Below are positions 8,337 to 17,475 of a DNA stretch of 64,000 nt, piece by piece. Made by a program: the position numbers and the translations under genes. This stretch comes from Limnohabitans sp. Bal53 (GTDB lineage: Bacteria; Pseudomonadota; Gammaproteobacteria; Burkholderiales; Burkholderiaceae_C): assembly GCF_003063355.1 (NCBI RefSeq), contig NZ_NESH01000001.1, forward strand, positions 434,001 to 498,000, read 5' to 3'. The notes under the pieces are model-generated. The model had not been told where the DNA came from, did not search any database, and saw nothing but the letters and a program-made list of their open reading frames with translations. The first letter of the stretch is position 1. Each line of letters opens with the position of its first letter.

Positions 8337-9371
8337 ATGAAAAAATTTCTGCAACAAACGGCCTTGGCCGCAGGCCTGATGGCCGTTGGTTTTGGCGTTC
8401 ACGCCCAAACCATCACCTTGAAGGTGCACCACTTTTTGGGCCCACAGTCCATTCAGCACACCACCATGCTGGGCGACTGGTGCAAGAACATCGCCAAAGA
8501 CTCCAACAACCGCCTGCAGTGCCAGATCTTCCCAGCGATGCAGTTGGGCGGCACCCCTCCGCAGCTGTATGACCAAGCCAAAGACGGCGTGGCCGACGTG
8601 GTCTGGACCGTGGCCGGTTACTCCGCTGGCCGTTTTGCCAAAACGCAAGTGTTTGAGCTGCCCTTCACCATGACCAATGCCGCCGCCACCAGCCGCGCCG
8701 CTTGGGACTTCGTGCAAAAGCACGCCATGGACGAGCACAAGGATGTGAAACTGCTGGCCGTTCACGTGCACGGCCCAGGCGTGATCTTCACCCGCGACAA
8801 ACAAGTCACCAAAATGGAAGATTTCAAGGGCATGAAGATGCGCGCCCCCACGGCCAACGTGACCAAGATGCTGGCCAAGATGGGTGCCACACCCGTGGGC
8901 ATGCCTGTGCCCCAGGTGCCTGAAGCTCTGTCCAAAGGTGTGATCGATGGCGCTGTGATTCCTTACGAAGTCGCCCCTGGCCTGAAGGTACACGAGCTGA
9001 CCAAGTTCAGCGCCGAAACCGACAAGAGCTTCCCGGCCCTGTACACCACCGTGTTCGTGGTGCCCATGAACAAGGCCAAGTACGAGTCGCTGCCTGCTGA
9101 CCTGAAAGCCGTGATTGACAAGAACTCCGGCCGCGAGTTCTCCGCCTTCCTGGGCGGCACGCAAGAGGGCAACGATGTGCCTGGCCGCAAAGTGTTTGCC
9201 AACACCAAAACCCAGACCATTTCGGTGATCCCACCGTCTGAGCTGGCACGCTGGAAAAAGGCCACCGATGAGCAGGACAACGAATGGGTGGATGCGATGA
9301 ACAAGCGCGGCCTCAACGGCGGCGCCATGCTCAAGGATGCCCAAGACCTGATCAAGCAATACACCAAGTAA
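8337..9371 (+). CDS. dctP: TRAP transporter substrate-binding protein (DctP type)
   Basis: 344 residues. A signal peptide (MKKFLQQTALAAGLMAVGFG, cleavage after VHA-Q) exports it to the periplasm. The mature part is a DctP-fold binding protein: LKVHHFLGPQSIQH at the start, GVADVVWTVAGY and the signature region GMKMRAPTANVTKML with the arginine that holds the substrate carboxylate in the family. It delivers an organic acid to the DctQM permease encoded next. GGAGAC lies 8 bases before the ATG. The 75-base gap to dctQ suggests one operon. The ligand is not determinable by eye. Confidence 0.92.
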   Translation: MKKFLQQTALAAGLMAVGFGVHAQTITLKVHHFLGPQSIQHTTMLGDWCKNIAKDSNNRLQCQIFPAMQLGGTPPQLYDQAKDGVADVVWTVAGYSAGRFAKTQVFELPFTMTNAAATSRAAWDFVQKHAMDEHKDVKLLAVHVHGPGVIFTRDKQVTKMEDFKGMKMRAPTANVTKMLAKMGATPVGMPVPQVPEALSKGVIDGAVIPYEVAPGLKVHELTKFSAETDKSFPALYTTVFVVPMNKAKYESLPADLKAVIDKNSGREFSAFLGGTQEGNDVPGRKVFANTKTQTISVIPPSELARWKKATDEQDNEWVDAMNKRGLNGGAMLKDAQDLIKQYTK

Positions 9372-9446
9372 AGACCTCGGTCTTGCTTTGAGTGCAATGG
9401 GGTGAGCTGCGGCCCACCCCATTTTTTTGTCCCAAGGAGAAGCCCC

Positions 9447-9968
9447 ATGGCTGAAGCCGTCTATGTTTTATCCACACGTCAGTACCAAGGCCTGGGCTGG
9501 GTGCTGGACCGTTTGTGCAAACTGCTGGCCATCTTGTCGGGCTTGACCCTGCTGGCCATGGCCTTCATGTCTTTGCGCAGCATCGTTGGCCGCGCATTTT
9601 TTGATGCCCCACTGCTGGGTGACTTTGAACTGGTGCAATTTTTGTGCGCGGGCGCAGTCGCCATGTCGCTGCCCTATACACACTGGATCTCGGGCCATGT
9701 CATTGTGGATTTCTTCACCGCCAATGCCCCGGCCCGGCTCAACGCCGTGCTCGACACCTTGGCCAATTTGCTGTTGGCGTTTTTTGCCGGCCTGATCTGC
9801 TGGCGTGTGTGGGTAGGCATGCTCGATTTGCGTGGCAACTTTGACGCCTCGATGCTGCTGGAAATCCCCACTTGGTGGGCCTACACCCCATTGGTGCCTT
9901 CGTTTGCGCTGTTGTCGCTCACGGCCCTGTACCGTAGCGTCGAAAAAATGAAAGAGATTCAATCATGA
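9447..9968 (+). CDS. dctQ: TRAP transporter small permease (DctQ type)
   Basis: 173 residues with four predicted membrane helices (about 27-47, 65-85, 100-125 and 140-162), the layout of the small TRAP subunit. The short conserved segment GHVIVDFF between helices 2 and 3 is typical. It pairs with DctM in the inner membrane for Na+-driven uptake. The ATG at 9447 is preceded by AAGGAG with 7 bases spacing, so the longer frame from 9402 is not used. The stop overlaps the dctM start (ATGA). Confidence 0.9.
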   Translation: MAEAVYVLSTRQYQGLGWVLDRLCKLLAILSGLTLLAMAFMSLRSIVGRAFFDAPLLGDFELVQFLCAGAVAMSLPYTHWISGHVIVDFFTANAPARLNAVLDTLANLLLAFFAGLICWRVWVGMLDLRGNFDASMLLEIPTWWAYTPLVPSFALLSLTALYRSVEKMKEIQS

Positions 9969-11281
9969 GCGGCATCGAATGGGGTGGGTTGATGTTTGCA
10001 GTCCTGCTGGGGCTGCTGGCGCTGCGGGTCCACATTGGCGTGGCCATGCTGCTCACGGGGACGGTCGGTTACACGTTTGTGGCGGGCTGGGACCCGCTGA
10101 TGAGTTTTTTCAAAAACGCGGCCTTTGCCCGCTACTCCACTTACGACCTGTCGGTGGTGCCGCTGTTTTTGTTGATGGGCCAATTTGCCACCAACGGGGG
10201 CTTGTCCAAGGCCTTGTTCAAGGCGGGCAACGCCATGATTGGCCACTGGCGCGGCGGCATGGCCATGGCAGCGGTCACCTCGTGCGCAGGCTTTGGGGCC
10301 ATTTGCGGCTCATCCTTGGCCACGGCGGCCACCATGGGCCAAGTGGCTTTGCCCGAACTCAAGGCACACAACTATTCTGAACGCCTGTCGGCTGCCGTGA
10401 TCGCAGCGGGCGGCACATTGGGCATTTTGATTCCGCCCTCCGTGCCCTTGGTCATCTACGCCATCATCACCGAACAAAACATCGCCAAAATGTTTTTGGC
10501 GGCCTTTGTGCCGGGCATCATCGCCGCCATCGGTTACATGGTGGTCATTGGCATCATCGCCCGCGTCAGTCCGCAAGATGCGCCACGGGGCGTGCGCTTT
10601 AGCTGGGCGCAGCGCCTGACGGCCCTGGCCGAAACATGGCCGGTTTTGCTGATCTTTTTGGTCGTGATTGGCGGCATTTACGGCGGCTTTTTCACCCCAA
10701 CCGAAGCCGCCTCCATTGGCACCGTGGCCACGGCTTTTGTGGCCTGGAAATCCGGCGGTCTGCGCGGCCAGGGCTTGCTGCAATGCCTGTATGGCGCAGC
10801 GGCTGGCACGGGCATGATCTTCTTGATCTTGCTGGGCGCCGACATCTTGAACGTGTTTTTGGCGCTGACCCAGGTCAACGCCGAACTGGCCAAGTGGGTG
10901 GTGAGCATGGACCTGTCACCGCTGGCCGTGCTGTTCACCATCATTGCCATTTATTTGGTGCTGGGCTGCGTGATGGACAGCTTGTCCATGCTGCTGCTGA
11001 CCATCCCGATTTTCTTTCCCATCATCATGGGCATTGATTTATGGGGCATGGACCCCGAGTCCAAAGCCATTTGGTTTGGCATATTGGCACTGATGGTTGT
11101 GGAGATTGGCTTGATCACACCACCCGTGGGCATGAACGTGTTTATCATCAGCAGCATGACGAAAGATGTGCCCATGAAGGACATCTTCCGCTACATCATG
11201 CCCTTCCTGGCCTCTGACTTTTTGCGCATTTTGCTGATCGTCTTTGTGCCCTCCGTCGTTCTATTTGTCCTGAAACTCTGA
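9965..11281 (+). CDS. dctM: TRAP transporter large permease (DctM type)
   Basis: 438 residues and about 12 membrane segments, the transport channel of the TRAP system. Family motifs include VPLFLLMGQFATNGGL, SCAGFGAICGSSLATAATMG, GGTLGILIPPSVPLVIYA and GLITPPVGMNVFII. It starts inside the stop of dctQ (4-base overlap) and ends 2 bases before the next Nudix gene, so dctPQM and the Nudix gene may form one transcript. Confidence 0.95.
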   Translation: MSGIEWGGLMFAVLLGLLALRVHIGVAMLLTGTVGYTFVAGWDPLMSFFKNAAFARYSTYDLSVVPLFLLMGQFATNGGLSKALFKAGNAMIGHWRGGMAMAAVTSCAGFGAICGSSLATAATMGQVALPELKAHNYSERLSAAVIAAGGTLGILIPPSVPLVIYAIITEQNIAKMFLAAFVPGIIAAIGYMVVIGIIARVSPQDAPRGVRFSWAQRLTALAETWPVLLIFLVVIGGIYGGFFTPTEAASIGTVATAFVAWKSGGLRGQGLLQCLYGAAAGTGMIFLILLGADILNVFLALTQVNAELAKWVVSMDLSPLAVLFTIIAIYLVLGCVMDSLSMLLLTIPIFFPIIMGIDLWGMDPESKAIWFGILALMVVEIGLITPPVGMNVFIISSMTKDVPMKDIFRYIMPFLASDFLRILLIVFVPSVVLFVLKL

Positions 11282-11283
11282 CC

Positions 11284-11832
11284 ATGTACACACGAGAAGC
11301 CATTCGACACTGCCGCCAGTGCGGCGCATCGGTGGCTTACCGTTTGCCTGACGATGGTGACACCAAGCAACGCGCCATTTGCACCGTTTGCCACACGGTG
11401 CACTATGAAAACCCCTTGAACGTGGTGGGCACCGTGCCCCATTGGGGCGACCAGGTGCTGCTGTGCAAGCGCAACATCGAGCCGCGCAAAGGCAAGTGGA
11501 CCTTGCCCGCAGGTTTCATGGAGCTGGGTGAATCGACATCGCAAGGCGCGGCCCGCGAGACCACCGAAGAGGCGGGTGCGCAATTCATCATGGAAGACTT
11601 GCTCACCGTGATGAGCGTGCCGCGTGTCGGCCAGGTGCACCTGTATTACCGCGCCCGCCTGACCAGTGATGTGTTCGACCCCGGGCACGAAACCATGGAA
11701 GCGCGCTTGTTCAAAGAAGACGAAATCCCTTGGGACGAATTGGCTTTTCGCACCGTCAAGGAAACGCTGGAGCATTACTTTGCCGACCGGCGTGCGGGCC
11801 GCTTTGCCACGCACGCTTTCGACATCGCCTGA
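11284..11832 (+). CDS. Nudix hydrolase with N-terminal zinc ribbon
   Basis: 182 residues. The N terminus has a zinc ribbon (CRQC near residue 11, CTVC near residue 35) as in the Nudix_N_2 type, followed by a complete Nudix box GFMELGESTSQGAARETTEE. Proteins of this build hydrolyse nucleotide-linked cofactors such as NADH or ADP-ribose, but the substrate here is unknown. It starts 2 bases after dctM and is probably co-transcribed with the TRAP genes, though there is no obvious functional link. Confidence 0.85.
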   Translation: MYTREAIRHCRQCGASVAYRLPDDGDTKQRAICTVCHTVHYENPLNVVGTVPHWGDQVLLCKRNIEPRKGKWTLPAGFMELGESTSQGAARETTEEAGAQFIMEDLLTVMSVPRVGQVHLYYRARLTSDVFDPGHETMEARLFKEDEIPWDELAFRTVKETLEHYFADRRAGRFATHAFDIA

Positions 11833-11852
11833 GCTCTGTCCTCAAGAGCTCA
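11830..11852. terminator. Perfect 8-bp hairpin between convergent genes
   Basis: TGAGCTCT and AGAGCTCA form a perfect stem around a 7-base loop. The left arm includes the Nudix stop codon and the acyl-CoA synthetase gene ends 18 bases to the right on the other strand. There is no run of T on either side, so it is a weak candidate for a bidirectional terminator. Confidence 0.3.
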
Positions 11853-11869
11853 GCGCCTCAGGCCAGTCC

Positions 11870-13516
11870 TCACACGTCAATCGCCGCAGCCGACCCCGCC
11901 TGTTTGCGCAACTCAAACTTTTGAATCTTGCCCGTGCTGGTTTTGGGCAACTCACCAAACACCACCGCGCGCGGCACCTTGAAGCCCGCCAAGTGCTGCT
12001 TGCAATGCGCCACGATCTGCTCGGCTGTGACCTGGGCGTCGGCTTTCAACTCCACAAAGGCGCAAGGCGTCTCGCCCCAACGTGCATCGGGCTTGGCCAC
12101 CACGGCGGCGGCCAGCACCGCGGGGTGGCGGTAGAGCACGTCTTCCACCTCAATGGATGAAATGTTTTCGCCGCCTGAGATGATGATGTCTTTGCTGCGG
12201 TCCTTGATCTTGAAGTAACCGTCCGGGTACTGCACCGCCAGGTCCCCGCTGTGGAACCAGCCGCCCGCAAACGCCTCTTGCGTGGCCTTGGGGTTCTTGA
12301 GGTAACCCTTCATGGTGATGTTGCCCTTGAACATGATCTCGCCCATGGTCTCGCCATCTTGCGGCACCGGTTGCATCGTCTCAGGATTGAGCACCCGCAC
12401 ATCGCGCTGCAGGTGGTAGCGCACGCCTTGGCGGGCATTCAGCCGGGCCCGCTCGCCAATGTCAAGCGCGTCCCACTCAGGATGCTTGGGGCACACGGTG
12501 GCGGGGCCATAGACCTCGGTCAGGCCGTACACATGGGTCAAGTCAAAGCCCATTTGCTCCATGCCCTCGATCATCGAGGCCGGGGGCGCTGCGCCCGCCA
12601 CCATCGCCTTGATGCCAGCGGGCACACCCGCCTTCATGGCCGCCGGGGCATTGACCAGCAGGCCGTGCACGATGGGCGCACCACAGTAATGCGTGACGCC
12701 ATGGTTACGCATGGCGTCGAACATGGCCTGTGCATCCACCTTGCGCAAACACACGTTCACGCCAGCCCGCGCGGCCACTGTCCACGGAAAGCACCAGCCG
12801 TTGCAATGGAACATGGGCAGCGTCCACATGTAGACCGCGTGTTTGGGCATGTCCCATTCCAGAATGTTCGAGATCGCATTCGTCGCCGCACCCCGGTGGT
12901 GATAAACCACGCCCTTGGGGTTGCCGGTGGTGCCGCTGGTGTAGTTCAGCGCAATCGCGTCCCACTCGTTGGCAGGCAGGCTCCAGACGAAGTCGGCGTC
13001 ACCGCTGGCCACAAAGGCTTCATAAGTGACCGTGCCCAATTTTTCAGTCGGGCCGGTGTAAAGCGCGTCTTCCACATCGATCACCAGCAAAGGCCGTGTG
13101 GACTGGCGAAGCGCCAGGGCTTTTTTCATCACACCCGCAAACTCGGGGTCTACGATGACGGCCTTGGCCTCGCCATGGTCCAGCATGAATGCCACCGTCT
13201 CCGGGTCCAGCCGGGTGTTGAGGGCGTTGAGCACCGCCCCGGCCATGGGAATGCCAAAGTGCGCTTCCACCATGGGTGGCGTGTTGGGCAACATCACAGC
13301 CACCGTGTCGTTTTTGCCAATGCCCGCCTGCGCCAGCGCGCTGGCCAGTTGGCGGGTGCGGCGGTAAGTGGTAGTCCAGTCCTGGCGCAAATCGCCATGC
13401 ACGATAGCCAGCCGCTGGGGGTAGACCTCGGCCGTACGCTCAATGAAGCTCAAGGGCGAAATCGGCGCGTGGTTGGCGGGGGTCTGGGGCAAGTCTTGGT
13501 CAAAGATACTGGTCAT
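11870..13516 (-). CDS. Acyl-CoA synthetase (AMP-forming, medium-chain type)
   Basis: 548 residues of the ANL superfamily. The P-loop YTSGTTGNPKGV, the VYGLTEVYGP motif, GWFHSGDLAVQYPDGYFKIKD split around the hinge, and PKTSTGKIQKF with the C-terminal catalytic lysine are all present. It activates a carboxylate as acyl-AMP and passes it to CoA; closest in style to FadD3-like and DmdB-like (3-methylmercaptopropionate) ligases. The ATG at 13516 has AGGAGACC 5-12 bases upstream. The frame continues to 14050 only because the 81-bp tandem repeats are open in this phase; that extension is not protein. Confidence 0.9.
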   Translation of the reverse strand: MTSIFDQDLPQTPANHAPISPLSFIERTAEVYPQRLAIVHGDLRQDWTTTYRRTRQLASALAQAGIGKNDTVAVMLPNTPPMVEAHFGIPMAGAVLNALNTRLDPETVAFMLDHGEAKAVIVDPEFAGVMKKALALRQSTRPLLVIDVEDALYTGPTEKLGTVTYEAFVASGDADFVWSLPANEWDAIALNYTSGTTGNPKGVVYHHRGAATNAISNILEWDMPKHAVYMWTLPMFHCNGWCFPWTVAARAGVNVCLRKVDAQAMFDAMRNHGVTHYCGAPIVHGLLVNAPAAMKAGVPAGIKAMVAGAAPPASMIEGMEQMGFDLTHVYGLTEVYGPATVCPKHPEWDALDIGERARLNARQGVRYHLQRDVRVLNPETMQPVPQDGETMGEIMFKGNITMKGYLKNPKATQEAFAGGWFHSGDLAVQYPDGYFKIKDRSKDIIISGGENISSIEVEDVLYRHPAVLAAAVVAKPDARWGETPCAFVELKADAQVTAEQIVAHCKQHLAGFKVPRAVVFGELPKTSTGKIQKFELRKQAGSAAAIDV

Positions 13517-13556
13517 GGGGGTCTCCTGGCTTGTTGGTTTCATTGTAGGCAATGCA

Positions 13557-14054
13557 CTCGCCATGACGAGATCGGCGTCATCGCGAAGCACGAAGCGATC
13601 CACCATGGTCCACAAACGCATGGATGGTTGCGCTGCGTTCGCTATGACGGGAACAGCGTCATCGCGAGGCACGAAGCGATCCACCATGGTCCACAAATGC
13701 ATGGATGGTTGCGCTGCGTTCGCTATGACGGGAACAGCGTCATCGCGAGGCACGAAGCGATCCACCATGGCCCACACATGCATGGATGGCTGCGCTGCGT
13801 TCGCTATGACGGGAACAGCGTCATCGCGAGGCACGAAGCGATCCATAGTGGTCCACAAACGCTTGGATGGCCGCGCTGCGCTCGCCATGACGGGAACAGC
13901 GTCATCGCGAGGCACGAAGCGATCCATAGTGGTCCACAAACGCTTGGATGGCCGCGCTTCGCTCGCCATGACGAGATCGGCGTCATCGCGAGGCACGAAG
14001 CGATCCACCGTGGTCCACAGACGCATGAATGGCCGCGCTGCGCTCGCCATGACG
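13557..14054. repeat. Tandem array of six 81-bp units between divergent genes
   Basis: Units begin with GCGTCATCGCGAGGCACGAA at 13575, 13656, 13737, 13818, 13899 and 13980, exactly 81 bases apart, with a partial unit at the left end. Units differ at a few positions (for example ATCCACCATGG versus ATCCATAGTGG). Because 81 is divisible by 3, several frames stay open through the array and create long false ORFs on both strands. The array fills the space between the divergent acyl-CoA synthetase and dnaG genes, ending only 69 bases before the dnaG start. The core motif, inverted, recurs at 25988 inside a hydrolase gene. Confidence 0.95.
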
Positions 14055-14122
14055 ATTTTTTGCCGCGCCTACCGTGACACAGCAAGACCTAAGGCAGCCC
14101 GAACTTCGGCGAAAATACCCCG

Positions 14123-16183
14123 ATGGCCATCCCCCAGTCTTTCATTCAGGAGTTGCTGTCCCGCGTCGACGTGGTCGACATCGTGGGCAAGTACGTGCAA
14201 CTCAAGAAAGGCGGCGCCAACTTCATGGGCCTGTGCCCCTTCCATGGCGAAAAATCCCCCAGCTTCAGCGTCAGCCCCACCAAACAGTTTTTCCATTGCT
14301 TTGGCTGCGGCAAAAACGGCAATGCCATCGGCTTTTTGATGGAGCATGCAGGCATGACCTTCATCGAAGCCGTGAAAGACCTGGCCCAGCAAACCGGCAT
14401 GGTGGTGCCCGAAGAACAACAGTCGCCCGAAGACCGCGCCCGCGCCGCCGCCGCCAAGGCCAAGCAAGACAGCCTGAGCGATGTGCTGGAGAAAGCAGGC
14501 GAGGCTTACCGCGACCAGCTCAAAATCACGCCGCACGCCATCGATTACCTCAAGGGCCGGGGCCTGTCGGGCCAGATCGCCAAGCGCTTTGGCCTGGGCT
14601 ATGCGCCCGAGGGCTGGCGCTCTCTGGCCAGCATCTTCCCCAAATACGACGACCCGCTTTTGGCCGAGTCGGGCTTGGTGATCGTCAACGAAGAAGACGA
14701 CAAACGCTACGACCGTTTTCGCGACCGCATCATGTTCCCGATCCGCAACATCAAAGGCGAGTGCATCGGCTTTGGTGGGCGGGTGATTGGCAGCGGCACC
14801 CCCAAATACCTCAACTCGCCTGAAACCCCGGTGTTTCACAAAGGCCGCGAGCTGTATGGCCTGTACGAAGCGCGCGAAGCCCTGCACAGCGCGGGCTATG
14901 TGCTGGTGACCGAAGGCTACATGGACGTGGTGGCGCTGGCCCAACTGGGCTTTGCCAACGCTGTGGCCACGCTGGGCACGGCCTGCACGCCCGACCATGT
15001 GCAAAAGCTGTTCCGCTTCACCGATTCGGTCGTCTTCAGCTTTGACGGCGACGGCGCAGGCCGGCGCGCCGCCCGCAAGGCGCTCGATGGCGCCCTGCCC
15101 TACGCCACCGATGTGCGCAGCATCAAGTTTTTGTTTTTGCCCGCAGAGCACGACCCCGACAGCTATGTGCGCGAGTTTGGCCAGGACGCCTTTGCCGATC
15201 AGATCAAGCAAGCCATGCCGCTGTCGCGCTTTTTGATCGAAGCGGCCAGCGTCGACTGCGACCTGCAAAGCGCCGAAGGCCGCGCCCGCCTGTCCAGCCA
15301 GGCCCGCCCACTGTGGCAACTGCTGCCCGACGGTGCGCTCAAGCAGCAATTGCTGTCGGAGCTGGCGCAACTCATCCAACTGGAAACCGCAGGCCTGGAA
15401 AAACTGTGGGGGCAACAAGCGGCCAGCGACCAGCGCTTTGCACCCGCGGCACGCAATGCGGCCACACCCGCAGCCCAGTCGCCCAACGCGGCTTTCAGCC
15501 AAGCGGCCAGCGCTGGGCATGACGACTACCCCCAGTTTGAGCCGCACTACGGCGAGCCGCCAGCCTGGTCGGGGGCCAACACGTTTGCGCAGTCCAACGG
15601 CAACAGCAACTGGAAAAACAAAAATCCCAACTGGACGCCGGGCAGCAAGTTTGGCAACAGCAAATACAAACGCGAGCAGCCACCGGTTTACACCGGCCCA
15701 CGCACCGTGCCCGCCAGCCGGGCCGACCACGCCGCCCGCCTGCTGCTGGGCAATATGGCGCTCTGGGAAACCTTGGCGGGTGAAGACCACGCCATGCTGT
15801 GCGCCCTGCCCGCGCCACACGGTCCGCTGTTTGCGTGGCTCGAATCGGAGTTCCATGAACAAGGGGCTTTGGGCTGGTCCACCCTGCGTGAGCACATGCA
15901 AGGCCAGCCTTTTGCCGACGACGCCACCCGCTGGATGGCGCAGGATAAACTGAGCGCTGTGGCCGGCAGCGAAGACGCCACCCCGCCCGACCCACAAGAA
16001 GCCCGCCAGGAACTGCGCCGCTTGCTCACCATGCTGATGATCGACCGCCTCAAGCAGCTCGAAACCGAAGCCCTGACCCAGGCCAGCACCGGGCAAGACC
16101 CCGAAGCCCAGCAACGCTGGCGCAGCCTGCACGAACGCCGCAAAGCGCTGATGGCGGCAGCAACACCGCACAACGAGTCCTGA
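14123..16183 (+). CDS. dnaG: DNA primase
   Basis: 686 residues. An N-terminal CHC2-type zinc-binding domain has C38, H41, C59 and C62 (CPFHGEKSPS, FHCFGCGKNG). The TOPRIM catalytic core has VTEGYMDVVALAQ near residue 263 and FDGDGAGRRAARKAL near 310, carrying the metal-binding acidic residues. The C-terminal third, after a Gln/Asn/Trp-rich linker, is the variable DnaB-binding region. It makes RNA primers at the replication fork. Unusually, rpsU and rpoD, its common partners in the macromolecular synthesis operon, are not adjacent: repeat arrays lie on both sides. Confidence 0.97.
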   Translation: MAIPQSFIQELLSRVDVVDIVGKYVQLKKGGANFMGLCPFHGEKSPSFSVSPTKQFFHCFGCGKNGNAIGFLMEHAGMTFIEAVKDLAQQTGMVVPEEQQSPEDRARAAAAKAKQDSLSDVLEKAGEAYRDQLKITPHAIDYLKGRGLSGQIAKRFGLGYAPEGWRSLASIFPKYDDPLLAESGLVIVNEEDDKRYDRFRDRIMFPIRNIKGECIGFGGRVIGSGTPKYLNSPETPVFHKGRELYGLYEAREALHSAGYVLVTEGYMDVVALAQLGFANAVATLGTACTPDHVQKLFRFTDSVVFSFDGDGAGRRAARKALDGALPYATDVRSIKFLFLPAEHDPDSYVREFGQDAFADQIKQAMPLSRFLIEAASVDCDLQSAEGRARLSSQARPLWQLLPDGALKQQLLSELAQLIQLETAGLEKLWGQQAASDQRFAPAARNAATPAAQSPNAAFSQAASAGHDDYPQFEPHYGEPPAWSGANTFAQSNGNSNWKNKNPNWTPGSKFGNSKYKREQPPVYTGPRTVPASRADHAARLLLGNMALWETLAGEDHAMLCALPAPHGPLFAWLESEFHEQGALGWSTLREHMQGQPFADDATRWMAQDKLSAVAGSEDATPPDPQEARQELRRLLTMLMIDRLKQLETEALTQASTGQDPEAQQRWRSLHERRKALMAAATPHNES

Positions 16184-16299
16184 AACTCTCGGCCCTTGTC
16201 GCCGCTGCAAAAACTTTGCCCAAAATTGTGCCGGGTTTTAATGACTGACTTGGACCGATTCCCAGTGGCTGGTGTGTCTGACTAGCTGACTGGTCTGTG

Positions 16300-17460
16300 C
16301 TTGTTTGACTTTTGTAGGAACGGTCTCTGACCGCGAAAATACTCGAGCCGAAGCCTTCGCGGTCTGAGACCGCTCCTACAACATGACAGCCGCCCCATGG
16401 CCCGCTTATTACGGTCAACCACCGATCCTGCAAAACTGGATCGGTGCTCGATTGGCTTTTGTGGGAGCGGTCTCTGACCGCGAAAATGCCCGCGCCGAAG
16501 CCTTCGCGGTCTGAGACCGCTCCTACAACATGACAGCCGACACATGCCCAGCTTTACGCGGTCAGCCACCGATCCTGCAAAACTGGATCTGTACTTGACT
16601 GGCTTTTGTGGGAGCGGTCTCTGACCGCGACAATGCCCGTACCGATGCCATCGCGGTCTGAGACCGCTCCTACAACATGACAGCCGCCCCATGGCCAGCT
16701 TTTGGCGGTCAGCCACCGATCCTGCAAAACTGGATCTGTGCTCGATTGGCTTTTGTGGGAGCGGTCTCTGACCGCGAAAATGCCCGTGCCGAAGCCTTCG
16801 CGGTCTGAGACCGCTCCTACAACATGACAGCCGCCCCATGCCCAGCTTTGCGCGGTCAGCTACCGATCCTGCAAAACTGGATCTGTACTTGATTGGCTTT
16901 TGTGGGAGCGGTCTCTGACCGCGAAAATGCCCGTGCCAAAGCCATCGCGGTCAGAGACAGCTCCTACAACATGACAGCCGCCCCATGGCCAGCTTTACGC
17001 GGTCAGCCACCGATCCTGCAAAACTGGATCGGTGCTCGATTGGCTTTTGTGGGAGCGGTCTCTGACCGCGAAAATACTTGTGCCGAAGCCATCGCGGTCT
17101 GAGACCGCTCCTACAACATGACGGTCGACCCATGGCCCGCTCTTTGCGGACAGCCACCGATCCTGCCAAACTGGATCTGTACTTGATTGGCTTTTGTGGG
17201 AGCGGTCTCTGACCGCGAAAATACTTGTGCCGAAGCCTTCGCGGTCAGAGAACGCTCCTACAACACGACAGCCGACCCATGCCCAGCTTTACGCGGTCAA
17301 CCACCGATCCTGACAAACTGGATCGGTGCTCGATTGGATTTTGTGGGAGCGGTCTCTGACCGCGAAAATACTTGTGCCGAAGCCATCGCGGTCTGAGACC
17401 GCTCCTACAACATGACGGTCGACCCATGCCCCGCTTATTACGGTCAGCCACCGATCCAAC
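16300..17460. repeat. Tandem array of eight 147-bp REP-hairpin units
   Basis: The core CGGTCTCTGACCGCGA recurs at 16321, 16468, 16615, 16762, 16909, 17056, 17203 and 17350, a constant period of 147 bases. In each unit GTGGGAGCGGTCTCTGACCG is followed after about 20 bases by CGGTCTGAGACCGCTCCTAC, so each transcript strand could fold a stem of about 20 base pairs. The rest of the unit is a conserved 80-base spacer. The GTGGGAGCGG...CCGCGA form is that of Pseudomonas-type REP sequences, which are associated with RAYT transposases; no RAYT gene is in this window. The array fills the gap between convergent dnaG and cysE. Confidence 0.95.
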
Positions 17461-17475
17461 AAAGCATGTCGGGCC

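Noticed and set aside
13443..14339. A 298-codon plus-strand frame and a long N-terminal extension of the acyl-CoA synthetase frame to 14050
   Set aside because: Both are translations of the 81-bp tandem repeats, which stay open because the period is divisible by three; no ribosome-binding site or family match, and the real synthetase start at 13516 has AGGAG.
16282..17451. Several 60-185 codon frames within the 147-bp array
   Set aside because: Repetitive translations of the REP units (recurring RSSFAGSV and RLSCCRSGL phrases), no start signals.
16300..17460. CRISPR array
   Set aside because: The whole 147-base unit is repeated, spacers are not unique, and no cas gene is present. The 24-bp and 81-bp arrays fail for the same reason.
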